Assembly: GCF_003693445.1 (NCBI RefSeq)
Contig: NZ_RFAR01000057.1
Location: 20,664-84,663, forward strand
Direction of reading: 5' to 3'
DNA from: Aquitalea palustris
Lineage (GTDB): Bacteria > Pseudomonadota > Gammaproteobacteria > Burkholderiales > Chromobacteriaceae
Length of the DNA: 64,000 nt
Shown here: positions 55,243 through 64,000 of the stretch, piece by piece
How positions within the stretch are numbered: position 1 is the first letter of the stretch
Layout of the letters: each line of letters opens with the position of its first letter
The notes under the pieces: generated by a model
Seen by the model: only the letters and a program-made list of their open reading frames with translations
What the model was told of the DNA's origin: nothing
The model's database searches: none
Position numbers and translations under genes: made by a program

Positions 55243-55893
55243 CTAGCTGATCTCCCAGATGGGAGCCTGTGAGGCAGGGGGAATGATCCGGGCCGGATTG
55301 CCAATAGCCTGCATACCCGCAGGAACAGAACGAAAACAGGAGGCCCCCTGGGCAATCAGGGCAGCCTCGCCGATGGTGATCCCCTTGGCCAGCGCCGCAT
55401 TGGCTTGCACTGTGACGGCATTTTCCAGAGTGACGTAGCCAGACACGAAAACCCCGGGGCAGAGCACGACATGGTCTCCGGTACACGAATCATGGCCCAT
55501 CACTGTATGGTGCATGACAAAGTTGTGCTGGCCCACACGACAACGTGAACCTATCTGCACACCATGGCCAATGACACTGCCCGCCCCGATAGTGGCGGAT
55601 GGTGACAATACCGCGCTAGGCAAAATCAGGGCTGGCGCCGGCTGCATGCCGGCGGACTGCAGTGCCTGCTCCAGCCGGGTTCGGTCTGCTGCATCGGCCA
55701 AAGCCAGTACATAGTGGGTAGCCACCTGGGCCAATGCTGACAAACTGGTATGAAGCGGCAGATCAATACGCGCCGCCGCAACAAATTGCGGATCGCAATA
55801 CGCGGCGACAAAGCGCTCTCGACCAAACATTTCCAGCAATTCCAGCGCCAGTGCGCCGCTACCGATCAGCGCGATTTTCACTGAGCTGTTCAC
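55243..55893 (-). CDS. NeuD/PglD-like sugar O-acyltransferase
   Basis: 216 aa from GTG 55893, which overlaps the glycosyltransferase stop (GTGA) and has GGGGAG 5 bp upstream. The N terminus is a small Rossmann-like domain (IALIGSGALALELLEMFG). From about residue 90 there are left-handed beta-helix hexapeptides (SATIGAGSVIGHGVQIGSRC; ENAVTVQANAALAKGITIGE) with a catalytic His candidate in MHHTVMGHDS. It probably acetylates a nucleotide sugar or a glycan. It is the last gene of the adhesin-modification operon. Confidence 0.83.
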   Translation of the reverse strand: MNSSVKIALIGSGALALELLEMFGRERFVAAYCDPQFVAAARIDLPLHTSLSALAQVATHYVLALADAADRTRLEQALQSAGMQPAPALILPSAVLSPSATIGAGSVIGHGVQIGSRCRVGQHNFVMHHTVMGHDSCTGDHVVLCPGVFVSGYVTLENAVTVQANAALAKGITIGEAALIAQGASCFRSVPAGMQAIGNPARIIPPASQAPIWEIS

Positions 55894-57638
55894 ACCGACT
55901 CCCCGGCATGCTGCTGCCAGAAGGCCCACAGGGCATCACTCGCCGAAACATCACCCTGCAAACTCCGTGCATCAGGCTGCTGCGCCTGTTGCAACTGCTG
56001 GCGAACCTCGCTAGCAAATTTGCCGTCTTGCAATAATTTCATCGCCAGCTCGATGTACTCCTCGCGCGACCATGTACACAGGCCGGATACTCCACGGTCA
56101 TGCAGCAACAGCCAGTCGGTCTGACCAGACAACCACGGGCTGCCCAATGCCACCACGGGTATGTGCAAGTCAAGCGCATCCGTCGTGGTATTGGCCCCGC
56201 CGTACGGGAAGCTTTGCAAGACCAGGTCACACTGCGCCAGTTCGTTCATGTATTGCTGGTGCCCCATGGAGGGCAGCACCTCGGCTCCGGGGAACCGGGA
56301 TAACAGCCTCCGCATCAGCGACTGCAGCTCCACCCCATCCACATTCGGCATGAAACGCAGCCGGCAAGGCTGCTGATAACGCTGCAAGATTGTTTCCACC
56401 GTACTGAGGAAATCATCATTCAGCTTGATGGCCATGGCGTTGATCCCGATGCAGGGACAGGCTTGTCCTGCACGTGATGCCTGGACTTGCTCGGCGCCCG
56501 CTCCTGGCCGCGCTGGCCGCAAGCGATGGCGGTCATAACGGATGGCCAGGGGTAGTCCCGCCGGAGCCTGCAAGCCCTCGAACAGCAAGGTAGCATCAAT
56601 CACCGGACTGCAACTGGAGGACGGACAACCGATGGAAGCGACTTGCAGGGGGGCCAGTCGCTGTTGCGACAGGGTAAAAGTGGCAAAAGACATGCCGATA
56701 CCGGGATAGAAAATAATGTCGGGTGCCAAATCGCCAATTTGCCTGCACCAAGCCTGCACCGGGTCGTCACTACTGGCGAAGTAGATGATTTCGTCCGCCA
56801 GTTCCGACGCGGTTCCGGCATTGACCGAATGGTCGCTCAGCAAGACCACATGAAAATGTTTACGCAGATCTCGTATCGGTTCAGCAAAAAAGCGGAACAA
56901 GGCATGCCCATCACGCAAACCCTCGCCCACGACCAGCAACAAAGGACGTGGGCGCGGCGGTGGCACTGGGCACTGCGTCCACAAGCGATCATGCAGCGCA
57001 AGCACATGCCGGCTCTGTTCCACCAGTTTTTGCTTGGCCAGGTAGCGTTGCGGGCTGTCCAGATAGCTCAGGCGGAAGCAGGCTTGCTGCAGCGGATTCA
57101 GCACACTGAGTGGCAAGTCAGCCAAGGGCAAGTCCGGCAGGGCCTCGATCAGCCGGTTCACGGCCGCCCATGCCGACCGCTCTATGGTCTGCACATCCAG
57201 CGCCTGGATGACAAACAGCATGGCCAGTACCGGCTCCTGCCGGCCCCACTCCAGTAACGCTGCGGGTGAGAGCAGCGCTGCATCCGCCAGCAAAGCCAGC
57301 TTGTAACGACTGTTTTGTGTCAGGGATGCCAGGTCGCAGCCAGGCATAGGCAGTAATGCCTGCGATAGCAGGCTGGCCAAATCCAGTCCGCTTGCCTCGG
57401 CCAGACGTCGCAAACCACTGCGCGCCTGTAACAGCGCAACAGCCTGCTCCTCGCTATCCACTGTGGCCTGGGCGACCCAGCGGACCAGCAGACCAGCCAG
57501 CATGGCCTGCTGGTCTGCCGGTAATAACAAGGGTTGCCGCCCCCAAGCACACTGCAACAGGCCATGCAATACGGCCTGATGCAGGTGAACAGCATCATGC
57601 TGCACGTGGAGCAGATGCTGCAGGTCTTCGCCATTCAT
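55890..57638 (-). CDS. HMW1C-like (GT41-type) cytoplasmic protein glycosyltransferase
   Basis: 582 aa from ATG 57638, with GGAGA 6 bp upstream. An all-helical N-terminal half (about 1-220) precedes a GT-B domain. Family marks: IIFYPGIGMSFATF with LAPLQVASIGCPSSS, MAIKLNDDFL (Lys405 matches the UDP-sugar-binding Lys region of HMW1C), and LQSFPYGGANTTTDALDL. The position that is usually His in the GHP motif is Cys338. HMW1C enzymes add hexoses to Asn in NXS/T of two-partner adhesins in the cytoplasm. It follows a giant adhesin gene by 38 bp, as HMW1C does. Confidence 0.8.
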   Translation of the reverse strand: MNGEDLQHLLHVQHDAVHLHQAVLHGLLQCAWGRQPLLLPADQQAMLAGLLVRWVAQATVDSEEQAVALLQARSGLRRLAEASGLDLASLLSQALLPMPGCDLASLTQNSRYKLALLADAALLSPAALLEWGRQEPVLAMLFVIQALDVQTIERSAWAAVNRLIEALPDLPLADLPLSVLNPLQQACFRLSYLDSPQRYLAKQKLVEQSRHVLALHDRLWTQCPVPPPRPRPLLLVVGEGLRDGHALFRFFAEPIRDLRKHFHVVLLSDHSVNAGTASELADEIIYFASSDDPVQAWCRQIGDLAPDIIFYPGIGMSFATFTLSQQRLAPLQVASIGCPSSSCSPVIDATLLFEGLQAPAGLPLAIRYDRHRLRPARPGAGAEQVQASRAGQACPCIGINAMAIKLNDDFLSTVETILQRYQQPCRLRFMPNVDGVELQSLMRRLLSRFPGAEVLPSMGHQQYMNELAQCDLVLQSFPYGGANTTTDALDLHIPVVALGSPWLSGQTDWLLLHDRGVSGLCTWSREEYIELAMKLLQDGKFASEVRQQLQQAQQPDARSLQGDVSASDALWAFWQQHAGESV

Positions 57639-57676
57639 CGGCATTCTCCAAACTGACTCATAGTGCCGATTGAATA

Positions 57677-60600
57677 TCAGGGTGCCGAGAAGGTCAACGG
57701 AACCTGCTTACTACTGCCATCCGGCTGCGGCACGCTGATATTCACCTGCAGCGTGCCACTGAAATCAGCGGGCGGCGTTCCGCTGATCTTGCCGCTCGCC
57801 GGGTCAACACTGAGCCAGGATGGTAGCGGCTTGCCATCTGCGGTACTGGCCTGCACCTTGCTACCTGCCGGCAAATTGGCGGGTACCGTCACGCTGGCAC
57901 TGAAGCTGCCGTTGGCGCCCGTCTGTACCAGCGTCCTGCCCGCACCTTGCAGCTGAACATTTTGCACCTGGACGGAAGCACCGACATTGGTCAAGCCTGC
58001 ATTGGCGCTACCGGACACCACTGTCTGTGATTTCACACCAGCCGCCCCCTGCACCACCACCGAGCCATCAGACTGGGCCTGGGTTCCCTGCAGGCTGACC
58101 GCCCCACCGGCATTGACCGTCAGATTGCCGGCATTCTGGATATTGACCGTCTGCTTGCTTTCCCCACCACTGATCTGAGCCTGATTGATCATGGCCGAGC
58201 CATTGCCTGCTGCGCCGCCGATACCACCGCTGATGGAGCTGCTATTGGCCGTTCCCAGGGTGACATTACCACCGGCCTGGATGCCGACATCACCACCGCT
58301 TTGCAGCTGAGTCCCTGCCAAAGAAGCATTTCCACCGGCGCTGATACTCAGACCGCGTCCACCTTGCAGGCTGGCCACCTGGGCAGAGCTGCTGGTGCCA
58401 CCATTCAGGCTGAAACCGTTATCCGCGGCATTGGCCTTCGTCTCGGTCTTGTTTTCTTCGCCCTTGGCCGCTTCCGGTGCGGCAGTATCACCTGGCTTGG
58501 CGCCTGACTTGGCGTCTGACTTGGCGGTCGATGCGGCAGCATCAGGCTTGCTCGCTGCCGTACTGCCGCTGCCAGCTGCCGGCTTGCTGGTTTCCTTGCT
58601 GACACTACCGCCAATCGATGCATCAAATCCGACACTGCTGGCTGTGCTGACGGCGGCCTTGACATCCACATTGCCACCAGCAACGACGCTGGCCTGTCCG
58701 GTAGCGGCGACCGAAGTCCCCTCCAGCGTGGTGTTGCCACCCGATGACAACTTCAGGTTGCCGCCAGAGCTGATGCTGCCGGCCTGGGCGGTATCACTGC
58801 TGGACTGGGAATAATTGCCACTGACCGCGAATTCACCACTCTTGCTGGTTTTGTTGTTACCGCCTTCGGATGATTTTTCCTTACTGGCTCCGACAGAGGC
58901 ATCCACACCGAAGGACTGGCTGTTATCCGTGCTATGGGCTGCTTGAAGATTGAGGTTGCCACCCGCGCTGATGCTGGCGTCACCGCCACTGCTCAGATTG
59001 CTTCCTACCAGGGTAGTGTTCTTACCGGAAGTGATATTCAGCCCCGTGCCTGCATTGATACTGCCCACGACTGCCGTGCTGCTGCTATCGGTCGACTGGC
59101 TATATCCGCCACCAGCCTCGAATCCCTTGCTGCCCTTGTCTGCAGTAATCGATAGCGATGCATTGGCATCACTGCTGCTGGAACTGCTGGTGTTCTTGGC
59201 AGCATCAACAGTGACATTGCCACCCGCCTTGATTGTGGTGCTGTCAGCCGAGCTCAGCGTTGTGCCTTCCAGGCGAGTATCTCCGCTGGTGCTGATGTTG
59301 AGTTTGCCTCCGGAACTGATATTCCCCACCACCGCGGTGCTGGAGCTGGCACTGGACTTGGAGCCATCATACGAACCATTGGCTCCGGTACCGGTACCTT
59401 CCAGTGCAACCTGTACCTGTGCCTTGCCACTGGTGCTGGTGGAACTGTCGCTGGTGGTATTGGCGGCCGCTTTGTAATTGAGCGAGCCGGCCGCAAGATT
59501 CACGTCACCACCGGCATTGATATTACTTCCCTCCAGCGTAGTGGCACCCTTGGAGCTGCTGTTGACCTTGCCCCCCACCGTGATATTGGATACCACGGCA
59601 TTGCTGCTGCTGGAGGTGCTGCCATCCTGCTGATACTGATAGCTGGCCCGAATACCAACCCCCGCGCCGGCCGATGCATCGCTGTCGCTGCTGGTTGCCC
59701 CGGTCAAGCCCTTCGTACCAAGCCCGCCATTGGCATTACCCGATGCCGAGGCGCTGGCCGAAGCACTGGCAAACAAGCCAACCGTCGCGGTATTGCTAGT
59801 CGTGCTGGAGCTGGAATAGGTGGTATTCCGTGCGGCCTGACTGGTAATGGTGTTGGCCGACTGGTTCAAGTCGCCACCGGCAGTGATCTGGGTACCTACA
59901 TCGTTAATGCTGTTGCTGGCATTACGATTGATATTGCCACCTGCCGACAGCGATGAGGTCACTGCGGTCGTGGAGCGATCAATCGAGCTTTGCTGGGTGT
60001 TGTTGACCTTCACCCCCACGCCAGCATCAGCCGAGGCCTGGGCCGAGCCACTGGCGCTGCCCGACATATTGGCGCCATTGGCATTGGCATCCGCATTGGC
60101 GCTGGCACTGGCATTGGCATTGGCGTACAAGCCCACCGAGGTGGTATTGCTGCTGCTGCTGACCTGGTGCACATCATTCACGGCCTCAAACGACATGTCT
60201 TTGGCCTTGAGATTCAGATCATTACCAGCCCCCAGCGAAGAGCCCTGGGTCGTCAGCTTGTTGCTGGCATTGATATTGAGATTGCCGCCACTGCTGATAC
60301 CTGAGCCCTGATGGGTGATATCCAGCGTATTGGTATTGCTGGTGGTCGTGCTCATCAGCGTCAGGTCATTATTGGAAGAAGCGCTGGCCTGAGCATTGGC
60401 CGACGCCTGGGCATTCAGCTTGCTGGCATCCGCCCCCACGCTGCCCCCCAGCTGCCCCTTGCCGGCCTGGCCGGAAGCACCGGCTCCACCGGAATTGGCA
60501 GAGGCATTGGCCCCGGCACTAGCACTAGCCTGGTTGTCGCTGCTGGCCATGAAACCAACAGAAGTGGTAGAGGTGTGGGTATTGGTGGTGGAGACATCCG

Positions 60601-63600
60601 CCACTGCCAGTACGTTGACGTTCTGGGCATTGATGGTGGCATCACCGCCAGCGGAAACCTGCGATCCCTTGAGCGTGACGTCCTTGCTGGCATTGACCGT
60701 CAGATTCCCCCCCACATCCAGGGTGGAAGCGACATGGCGGGTATTCAAGGTGTCCGTGGTTGTCGTCGAAGTCGATGACAATACCAGGCCAGCCGAGCCC
60801 TGCGCCTGCGCCCCAGCCTGGGCGCTGGCATCGGCACTGGCCTGACCGCCACCGGAAGACGCAGACGAACCAGAACTAGCAGAAGCACCGGATGAACCGG
60901 CAGAGCTGGTGCTCAGGAAGGTCGTGGTTTTGGTGGTGGTATGGCTGGTATCAGAGTCCAGCCCGGCCAGCACATTCACATTGGTGGCGTTAAGCGTGGC
61001 GTCGCCATTCACCTTCATGGCAGAGCCCTGCAGGGTCACATCTTTCCCTGCACTGACCGTGGCATTGCCGCCCACATTCAAGGTACTGCCGACATTGCGA
61101 TTGGACTGGGCGTCCGTCACGGTAGAGGTACTGCCATACAGACCGCCACCTACACCGATACCCGAGCCGGAGCTTTCGCTATGCGTAGTGGTCGAGTTGG
61201 CCCGTGCCAGCAGATTCACATTGCCGGCAGCATCCAGATTGGCGTCTCCGCCCACATTCGTGTTGGTGCCTGCCAGTGTAATATCCTTACCAGCGCTGAC
61301 ACTCAGGTTACCGCCGCTGCTCAGACCCGACGTGATCTGCTGGGTGGTGGTGGTGGTCGTCGTTGTGCGGCTGGAGCTCAGGAAACCGCTTTCCGAGCTG
61401 TGGGTGGTGTTGGTATTGGTGTTTTGTACCGTGTCGAAAGTGACACTACCTCCAGCGCTCAGGCTAGCATTGCCACCGGCAGCCACATTGGCGCCCAGGT
61501 TGCTGATGTCCTTGGCTGCAGTCAGGCTCAGGTCGCCGGTCGAGCTGATACCGGCCTGCTTGCCAATACTGGTCGCGTATAGCTGGCTACCACCGCTGCC
61601 CTGGGTCAGGGTCTGGTTGACAATGTTGCCGCCGGTGGAGTTCAGGCTTACATCACCACCGCTGATCGAACCCGAAGTATTGGTGATGTCACCCTTGCTG
61701 GTGATATTCAAGCTTTGACTGCCACTGATGCTGCCACCGGTATTGCTCAGGCTGCTCACCTTCAGATTGACATCGTTGCCGGCGATGACTGCCCCGCTCT
61801 GGATACCCGCGATGGTGGCCGGTGCCAGGAATACCTGCGGCACCAGCACGCTCTGGCCATTCACCGTGGTGCTAACCATCCACACCATGTCCTGCGTCAG
61901 ACCAGCCAGCTGTTGTGCAGTCGGTGCCTGCCCCAGCGTCAACCCCAGCGACTTGCTGGAGGCCACACCGTTTTGCATCAGGGTTTGCAACTCTGCAGTC
62001 TGATTCTGATAGCCCTTGAGCAAGTTGCTGCCGGTCTGGGCAATCAGTTGCTGCTGAATCAGATAGGCCTCGTAATTGGCATCGCCCAGTCGGGTCTGGG
62101 TCGTGTCGGGATTGAAGCCCAACTGAGTCAACATGTAGTTGGAGCCGTCGAAACCGGCATTCAGATTGCCCATCAAGGGATTGGTTTCAATCAGGTAATG
62201 CGCACCTGGCTGGGTATTGGGAACAAAGTAGCCATTGGGATTGGTCGGCAGGGTAATGTGAATGCCACCAAAGCTGATGCTGCTTGCACCGCTAGCCGCA
62301 CTGCTGGTGCTGGCGTTAGTGGCAGAACTGCCGCTGGTAGCGCTGGTCGTGCTGGCATTGGTGGCGGTACTACCGCTGGCACCACCGGCCGTGCCTGCCT
62401 GAGTGGCATTGCTGCCGCTTTGCCCCGGGTTTGCTCCCGTCGCCGCAGACCATGGCGAACCCAGGTTGACCAGGTTGAAATTATTGCCGTTCAACTGGCT
62501 GGCACGGATACCTGCACCCGGGCTGTATGTCGACGTGGTGCTGTGTACGACAGGCCCGGAATCGTTATGATCCGAATCGTCGGTATAGGTCGCCGGCCCC
62601 TGCGCGATATAGTCAATGTAATGCTCCCAGGTCTGCTGATAATTTTTCTGCTGCAGTGAATAATCATCATTGGTAAAAGTGGAGCCGTTATTACCTTGCA
62701 GATTGACCGTCGAGCCCGAAATGACACCGGCCAGATTGTAGGCGGTATTGAAGTTCTGCAGTGTCAGCGTTCCACCGGCGATGATCTGTGGCTTGGGTGG
62801 CGTGGCCTGACCGCCGATCACCGGATAGGCGGCATCATAGTATTGCGTCTGCGTCCAGGTACGCTGGTAATACCAGGTTTGGGTACGGTTTGCCCCATCG
62901 CAATCAGAGCAATCATCATGTCCGGTCTCTACCGTGCCGGAATCATTGGAAGCCGCACCCCAGACACGCTTGTCACCACCTGGCACGACATTATTGATGG
63001 TCGCCGCCGTCAGGGTGATGTCACCACTGGCATTGATGGTGCTGTTATTGGTAATGGTGCTGGCAGTCAGCGCAAGATTGCCTCCTGCATTCATGGTGCC
63101 CACTGCCCCGCTGCTTTCGCTGCCAACGTTGGTAATGGTATAGCCGCTGGCAGTGGCTGCCAGATTGTTACCGGCAAACAGTGCACCACTGTTGCTGATG
63201 TCACCAGCGCTATTCAGTGTCAGATTACCCAGCGCAGAAATGCCACCCGTGCTGCTCACCGTTACCCCGGGGGCATTCAGTACCAGATTGTCCAGCGAGT
63301 AAATACCGGCATTGTCAGTCAGTGCCGAATGCAGGGTCAGGGTACCGGTGCCACTACCACCACGCGCAGCAATGATGTGCGCCGAGCTACTGGCAAAACT
63401 CAGCGAGTTCAGGTCTAGCGTCATATCCCCTTGCGACTGGACTGACTTGCCACTGCCTATGCTCAGGCTATCGGCGGTCACATTCAGGGTATTTCCCTGA
63501 ATGGTGCCATTATTGGTGATCGCGCGGCGGCTACCGCCCTGGCCACTGATCGCCAGGGTCTGATCAGCCACAATGGTATTGCTATTGTTCAGCCCACCAC

Positions 63601-64000
63601 TGCCCAGGGACAGGCTTAAATTACCTGCCGATTGCAAGGCGCCGCTATTGCTGATGGTGCCCGCACTCACCGTGCCACCCCCACCAGTCTGGCTAGCCAT
63701 ATTGATCAGCGCACCGCTGTTGTTGCTCAGGGTATTGCTAACAGTCAGGCTGCTGGTTGCCGACGTGCCGGCCTGAATATTGCCGCTGTTATTCAGTGTC
63801 CCCGCGCTCACATTCAGCTTGTCACCAGCCAGCAAGGCTCCGCTGCTATTGGTCAGCGTGGTAATACCGCTGGCCGTCAAAGTGCCGCCAGACTGAATGC
63901 TGGCATTGCTGTCATTGGATAGCGTGCCGCCCAGTGTCAGGCCCAGATCACCCGTAGCCAGCAGTTTGCCGCTGATATCCGCACTGCCCGCAGTCAGATT
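57677..64000 (-). CDS. Filamentous-haemagglutinin-like adhesin, 5' end beyond the window
   Basis: 2107 codons visible, open to the window edge, so start, signal peptide and TPS domain lie outside. First come beta-helix repeats (GTLNNSGNIQAG type), then an insertion with a Ser/Thr/Ala linker (about 62281-62400), then the conserved FHA/CdiA-type segment LGDANYEAYLIQQQLIAQTG and LTQDMVWMVS (about 61880-62100). A long array of haemagglutinin repeats follows (e.g. GGNLSVSAGKDITLAGTN), about 58000-61700. It ends in a putative Ig-like domain (PSWLSVDPASGKISGTPP). No CDI toxin or VENN motif is seen. Probable two-partner-secreted surface adhesin; no TpsB partner is in the window. Confidence 0.88.
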   Translation of the reverse strand, partial: NLTAGSADISGKLLATGDLGLTLGGTLSNDSNASIQSGGTLTASGITTLTNSSGALLAGDKLNVSAGTLNNSGNIQAGTSATSSLTVSNTLSNNSGALINMASQTGGGGTVSAGTISNSGALQSAGNLSLSLGSGGLNNSNTIVADQTLAISGQGGSRRAITNNGTIQGNTLNVTADSLSIGSGKSVQSQGDMTLDLNSLSFASSSAHIIAARGGSGTGTLTLHSALTDNAGIYSLDNLVLNAPGVTVSSTGGISALGNLTLNSAGDISNSGALFAGNNLAATASGYTITNVGSESSGAVGTMNAGGNLALTASTITNNSTINASGDITLTAATINNVVPGGDKRVWGAASNDSGTVETGHDDCSDCDGANRTQTWYYQRTWTQTQYYDAAYPVIGGQATPPKPQIIAGGTLTLQNFNTAYNLAGVISGSTVNLQGNNGSTFTNDDYSLQQKNYQQTWEHYIDYIAQGPATYTDDSDHNDSGPVVHSTTSTYSPGAGIRASQLNGNNFNLVNLGSPWSAATGANPGQSGSNATQAGTAGGASGSTATNASTTSATSGSSATNASTSSAASGASSISFGGIHITLPTNPNGYFVPNTQPGAHYLIETNPLMGNLNAGFDGSNYMLTQLGFNPDTTQTRLGDANYEAYLIQQQLIAQTGSNLLKGYQNQTAELQTLMQNGVASSKSLGLTLGQAPTAQQLAGLTQDMVWMVSTTVNGQSVLVPQVFLAPATIAGIQSGAVIAGNDVNLKVSSLSNTGGSISGSQSLNITSKGDITNTSGSISGGDVSLNSTGGNIVNQTLTQGSGGSQLYATSIGKQAGISSTGDLSLTAAKDISNLGANVAAGGNASLSAGGSVTFDTVQNTNTNTTHSSESGFLSSSRTTTTTTTTQQITSGLSSGGNLSVSAGKDITLAGTNTNVGGDANLDAAGNVNLLARANSTTTHSESSGSGIGVGGGLYGSTSTVTDAQSNRNVGSTLNVGGNATVSAGKDVTLQGSAMKVNGDATLNATNVNVLAGLDSDTSHTTTKTTTFLSTSSAGSSGASASSGSSASSGGGQASADASAQAGAQAQGSAGLVLSSTSTTTTDTLNTRHVASTLDVGGNLTVNASKDVTLKGSQVSAGGDATINAQNVNVLAVADVSTTNTHTSTTSVGFMASSDNQASASAGANASANSGGAGASGQAGKGQLGGSVGADASKLNAQASANAQASASSNNDLTLMSTTTSNTNTLDITHQGSGISSGGNLNINASNKLTTQGSSLGAGNDLNLKAKDMSFEAVNDVHQVSSSSNTTSVGLYANANASASANADANANGANMSGSASGSAQASADAGVGVKVNNTQQSSIDRSTTAVTSSLSAGGNINRNASNSINDVGTQITAGGDLNQSANTITSQAARNTTYSSSSTTSNTATVGLFASASASASASGNANGGLGTKGLTGATSSDSDASAGAGVGIRASYQYQQDGSTSSSSNAVVSNITVGGKVNSSSKGATTLEGSNINAGGDVNLAAGSLNYKAAANTTSDSSTSTSGKAQVQVALEGTGTGANGSYDGSKSSASSSTAVVGNISSGGKLNISTSGDTRLEGTTLSSADSTTIKAGGNVTVDAAKNTSSSSSSDANASLSITADKGSKGFEAGGGYSQSTDSSSTAVVGSINAGTGLNITSGKNTTLVGSNLSSGGDASISAGGNLNLQAAHSTDNSQSFGVDASVGASKEKSSEGGNNKTSKSGEFAVSGNYSQSSSDTAQAGSISSGGNLKLSSGGNTTLEGTSVAATGQASVVAGGNVDVKAAVSTASSVGFDASIGGSVSKETSKPAAGSGSTAASKPDAAASTAKSDAKSGAKPGDTAAPEAAKGEENKTETKANAADNGFSLNGGTSSSAQVASLQGGRGLSISAGGNASLAGTQLQSGGDVGIQAGGNVTLGTANSSSISGGIGGAAGNGSAMINQAQISGGESKQTVNIQNAGNLTVNAGGAVSLQGTQAQSDGSVVVQGAAGVKSQTVVSGSANAGLTNVGASVQVQNVQLQGAGRTLVQTGANGSFSASVTVPANLPAGSKVQASTADGKPLPSWLSVDPASGKISGTPPADFSGTLQVNISVPQPDGSSKQVPLTFSAP

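Noticed and set aside
58500..61700. Repeated short sequences resembling a repeat or CRISPR array
   Set aside because: The repeats are degenerate and in frame, and encode haemagglutinin-type beta-helix repeats; there are no constant repeats with unique spacers.
57677..64000. Contact-dependent inhibition toxin (CdiA) for the giant repeat protein
   Set aside because: The middle segment is CdiA/FHA-like, but the C terminus is Ig-like, no VENN motif is seen and no immunity gene follows.

Overview
The window is chromosomal DNA of a GC-rich Gram-negative bacterium. LpxL-type acyltransferases, a LolA-like carrier, RND exporter and sigma-54/NtrC signals, class I fumarase and a TfoX-like/TadA fusion point to Betaproteobacteria. 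Neisseriales (Chromobacteriaceae-like) is the best guess, by inference only. No rRNA, tRNA, CRISPR array, prophage or insertion sequence was recognised. Genes are dense, often overlap by 1-8 bp, and convergent pairs often share 3' ends.

Region 1 (1-22 kb) is mostly housekeeping and regulation: two LysR regulators, a stand-alone periplasmic binding protein, a KdtX/WaaE-like glycosyltransferase, a YqjD/YqjE/YqjK-type membrane operon, tadA, an L,D-transpeptidase, a response regulator with a PP2C phosphatase domain, a DsbA-like/metallo-beta-lactamase-fold pair with a degraded metal motif, a GlxA-type regulator divergent from an isochorismatase-like hydrolase, fumarase and an Hpt protein.

Region 2 (12.5-36 kb) is rich in cyclic-di-GMP proteins: two GGDEF proteins and three large GGDEF-EAL proteins. 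One GGDEF gene sits 3 bp behind a PotD-like binding protein with no ABC permease, recalling NspS/MbaA of Vibrio cholerae. Another protein carries a DosC-like globin domain and perhaps a zinc-binding tail. An ammonium channel gene between them has a sigma-54 promoter and an NtrC-type site.

Region 3 (37-55.2 kb) is an aryl polyene/xanthomonadin-type pigment cluster. It has two acyl carrier proteins, two ketosynthases plus a ketosynthase-like partner, three hotdog dehydratases, a ketoreductase, an aryl AMP-ligase, a LolA-like protein, an MMPL exporter, two acyltransferases of different families, a glycosyltransferase, a methyltransferase, a PAP2 phosphatase and a chorismatase of the XanB2/FkbO/Hyg5 family. 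The likely logic is: chorismate to hydroxybenzoate (chorismatase), activation and loading (AMP-ligase, ACP), iterative polyene extension, then attachment to a lipid and transport to the outer membrane. An alpha/beta hydrolase and a NodB-type deacetylase are embedded in the main operon.

Region 4 (55.2 kb to the end) is a probable adhesin-modification operon on the minus strand: a very large filamentous-haemagglutinin-like protein (5' end outside the window), then an HMW1C-like cytoplasmic glycosyltransferase, then a NeuD/PglD-like acyltransferase. This suggests a surface adhesin sugar-modified in the cytoplasm before secretion.
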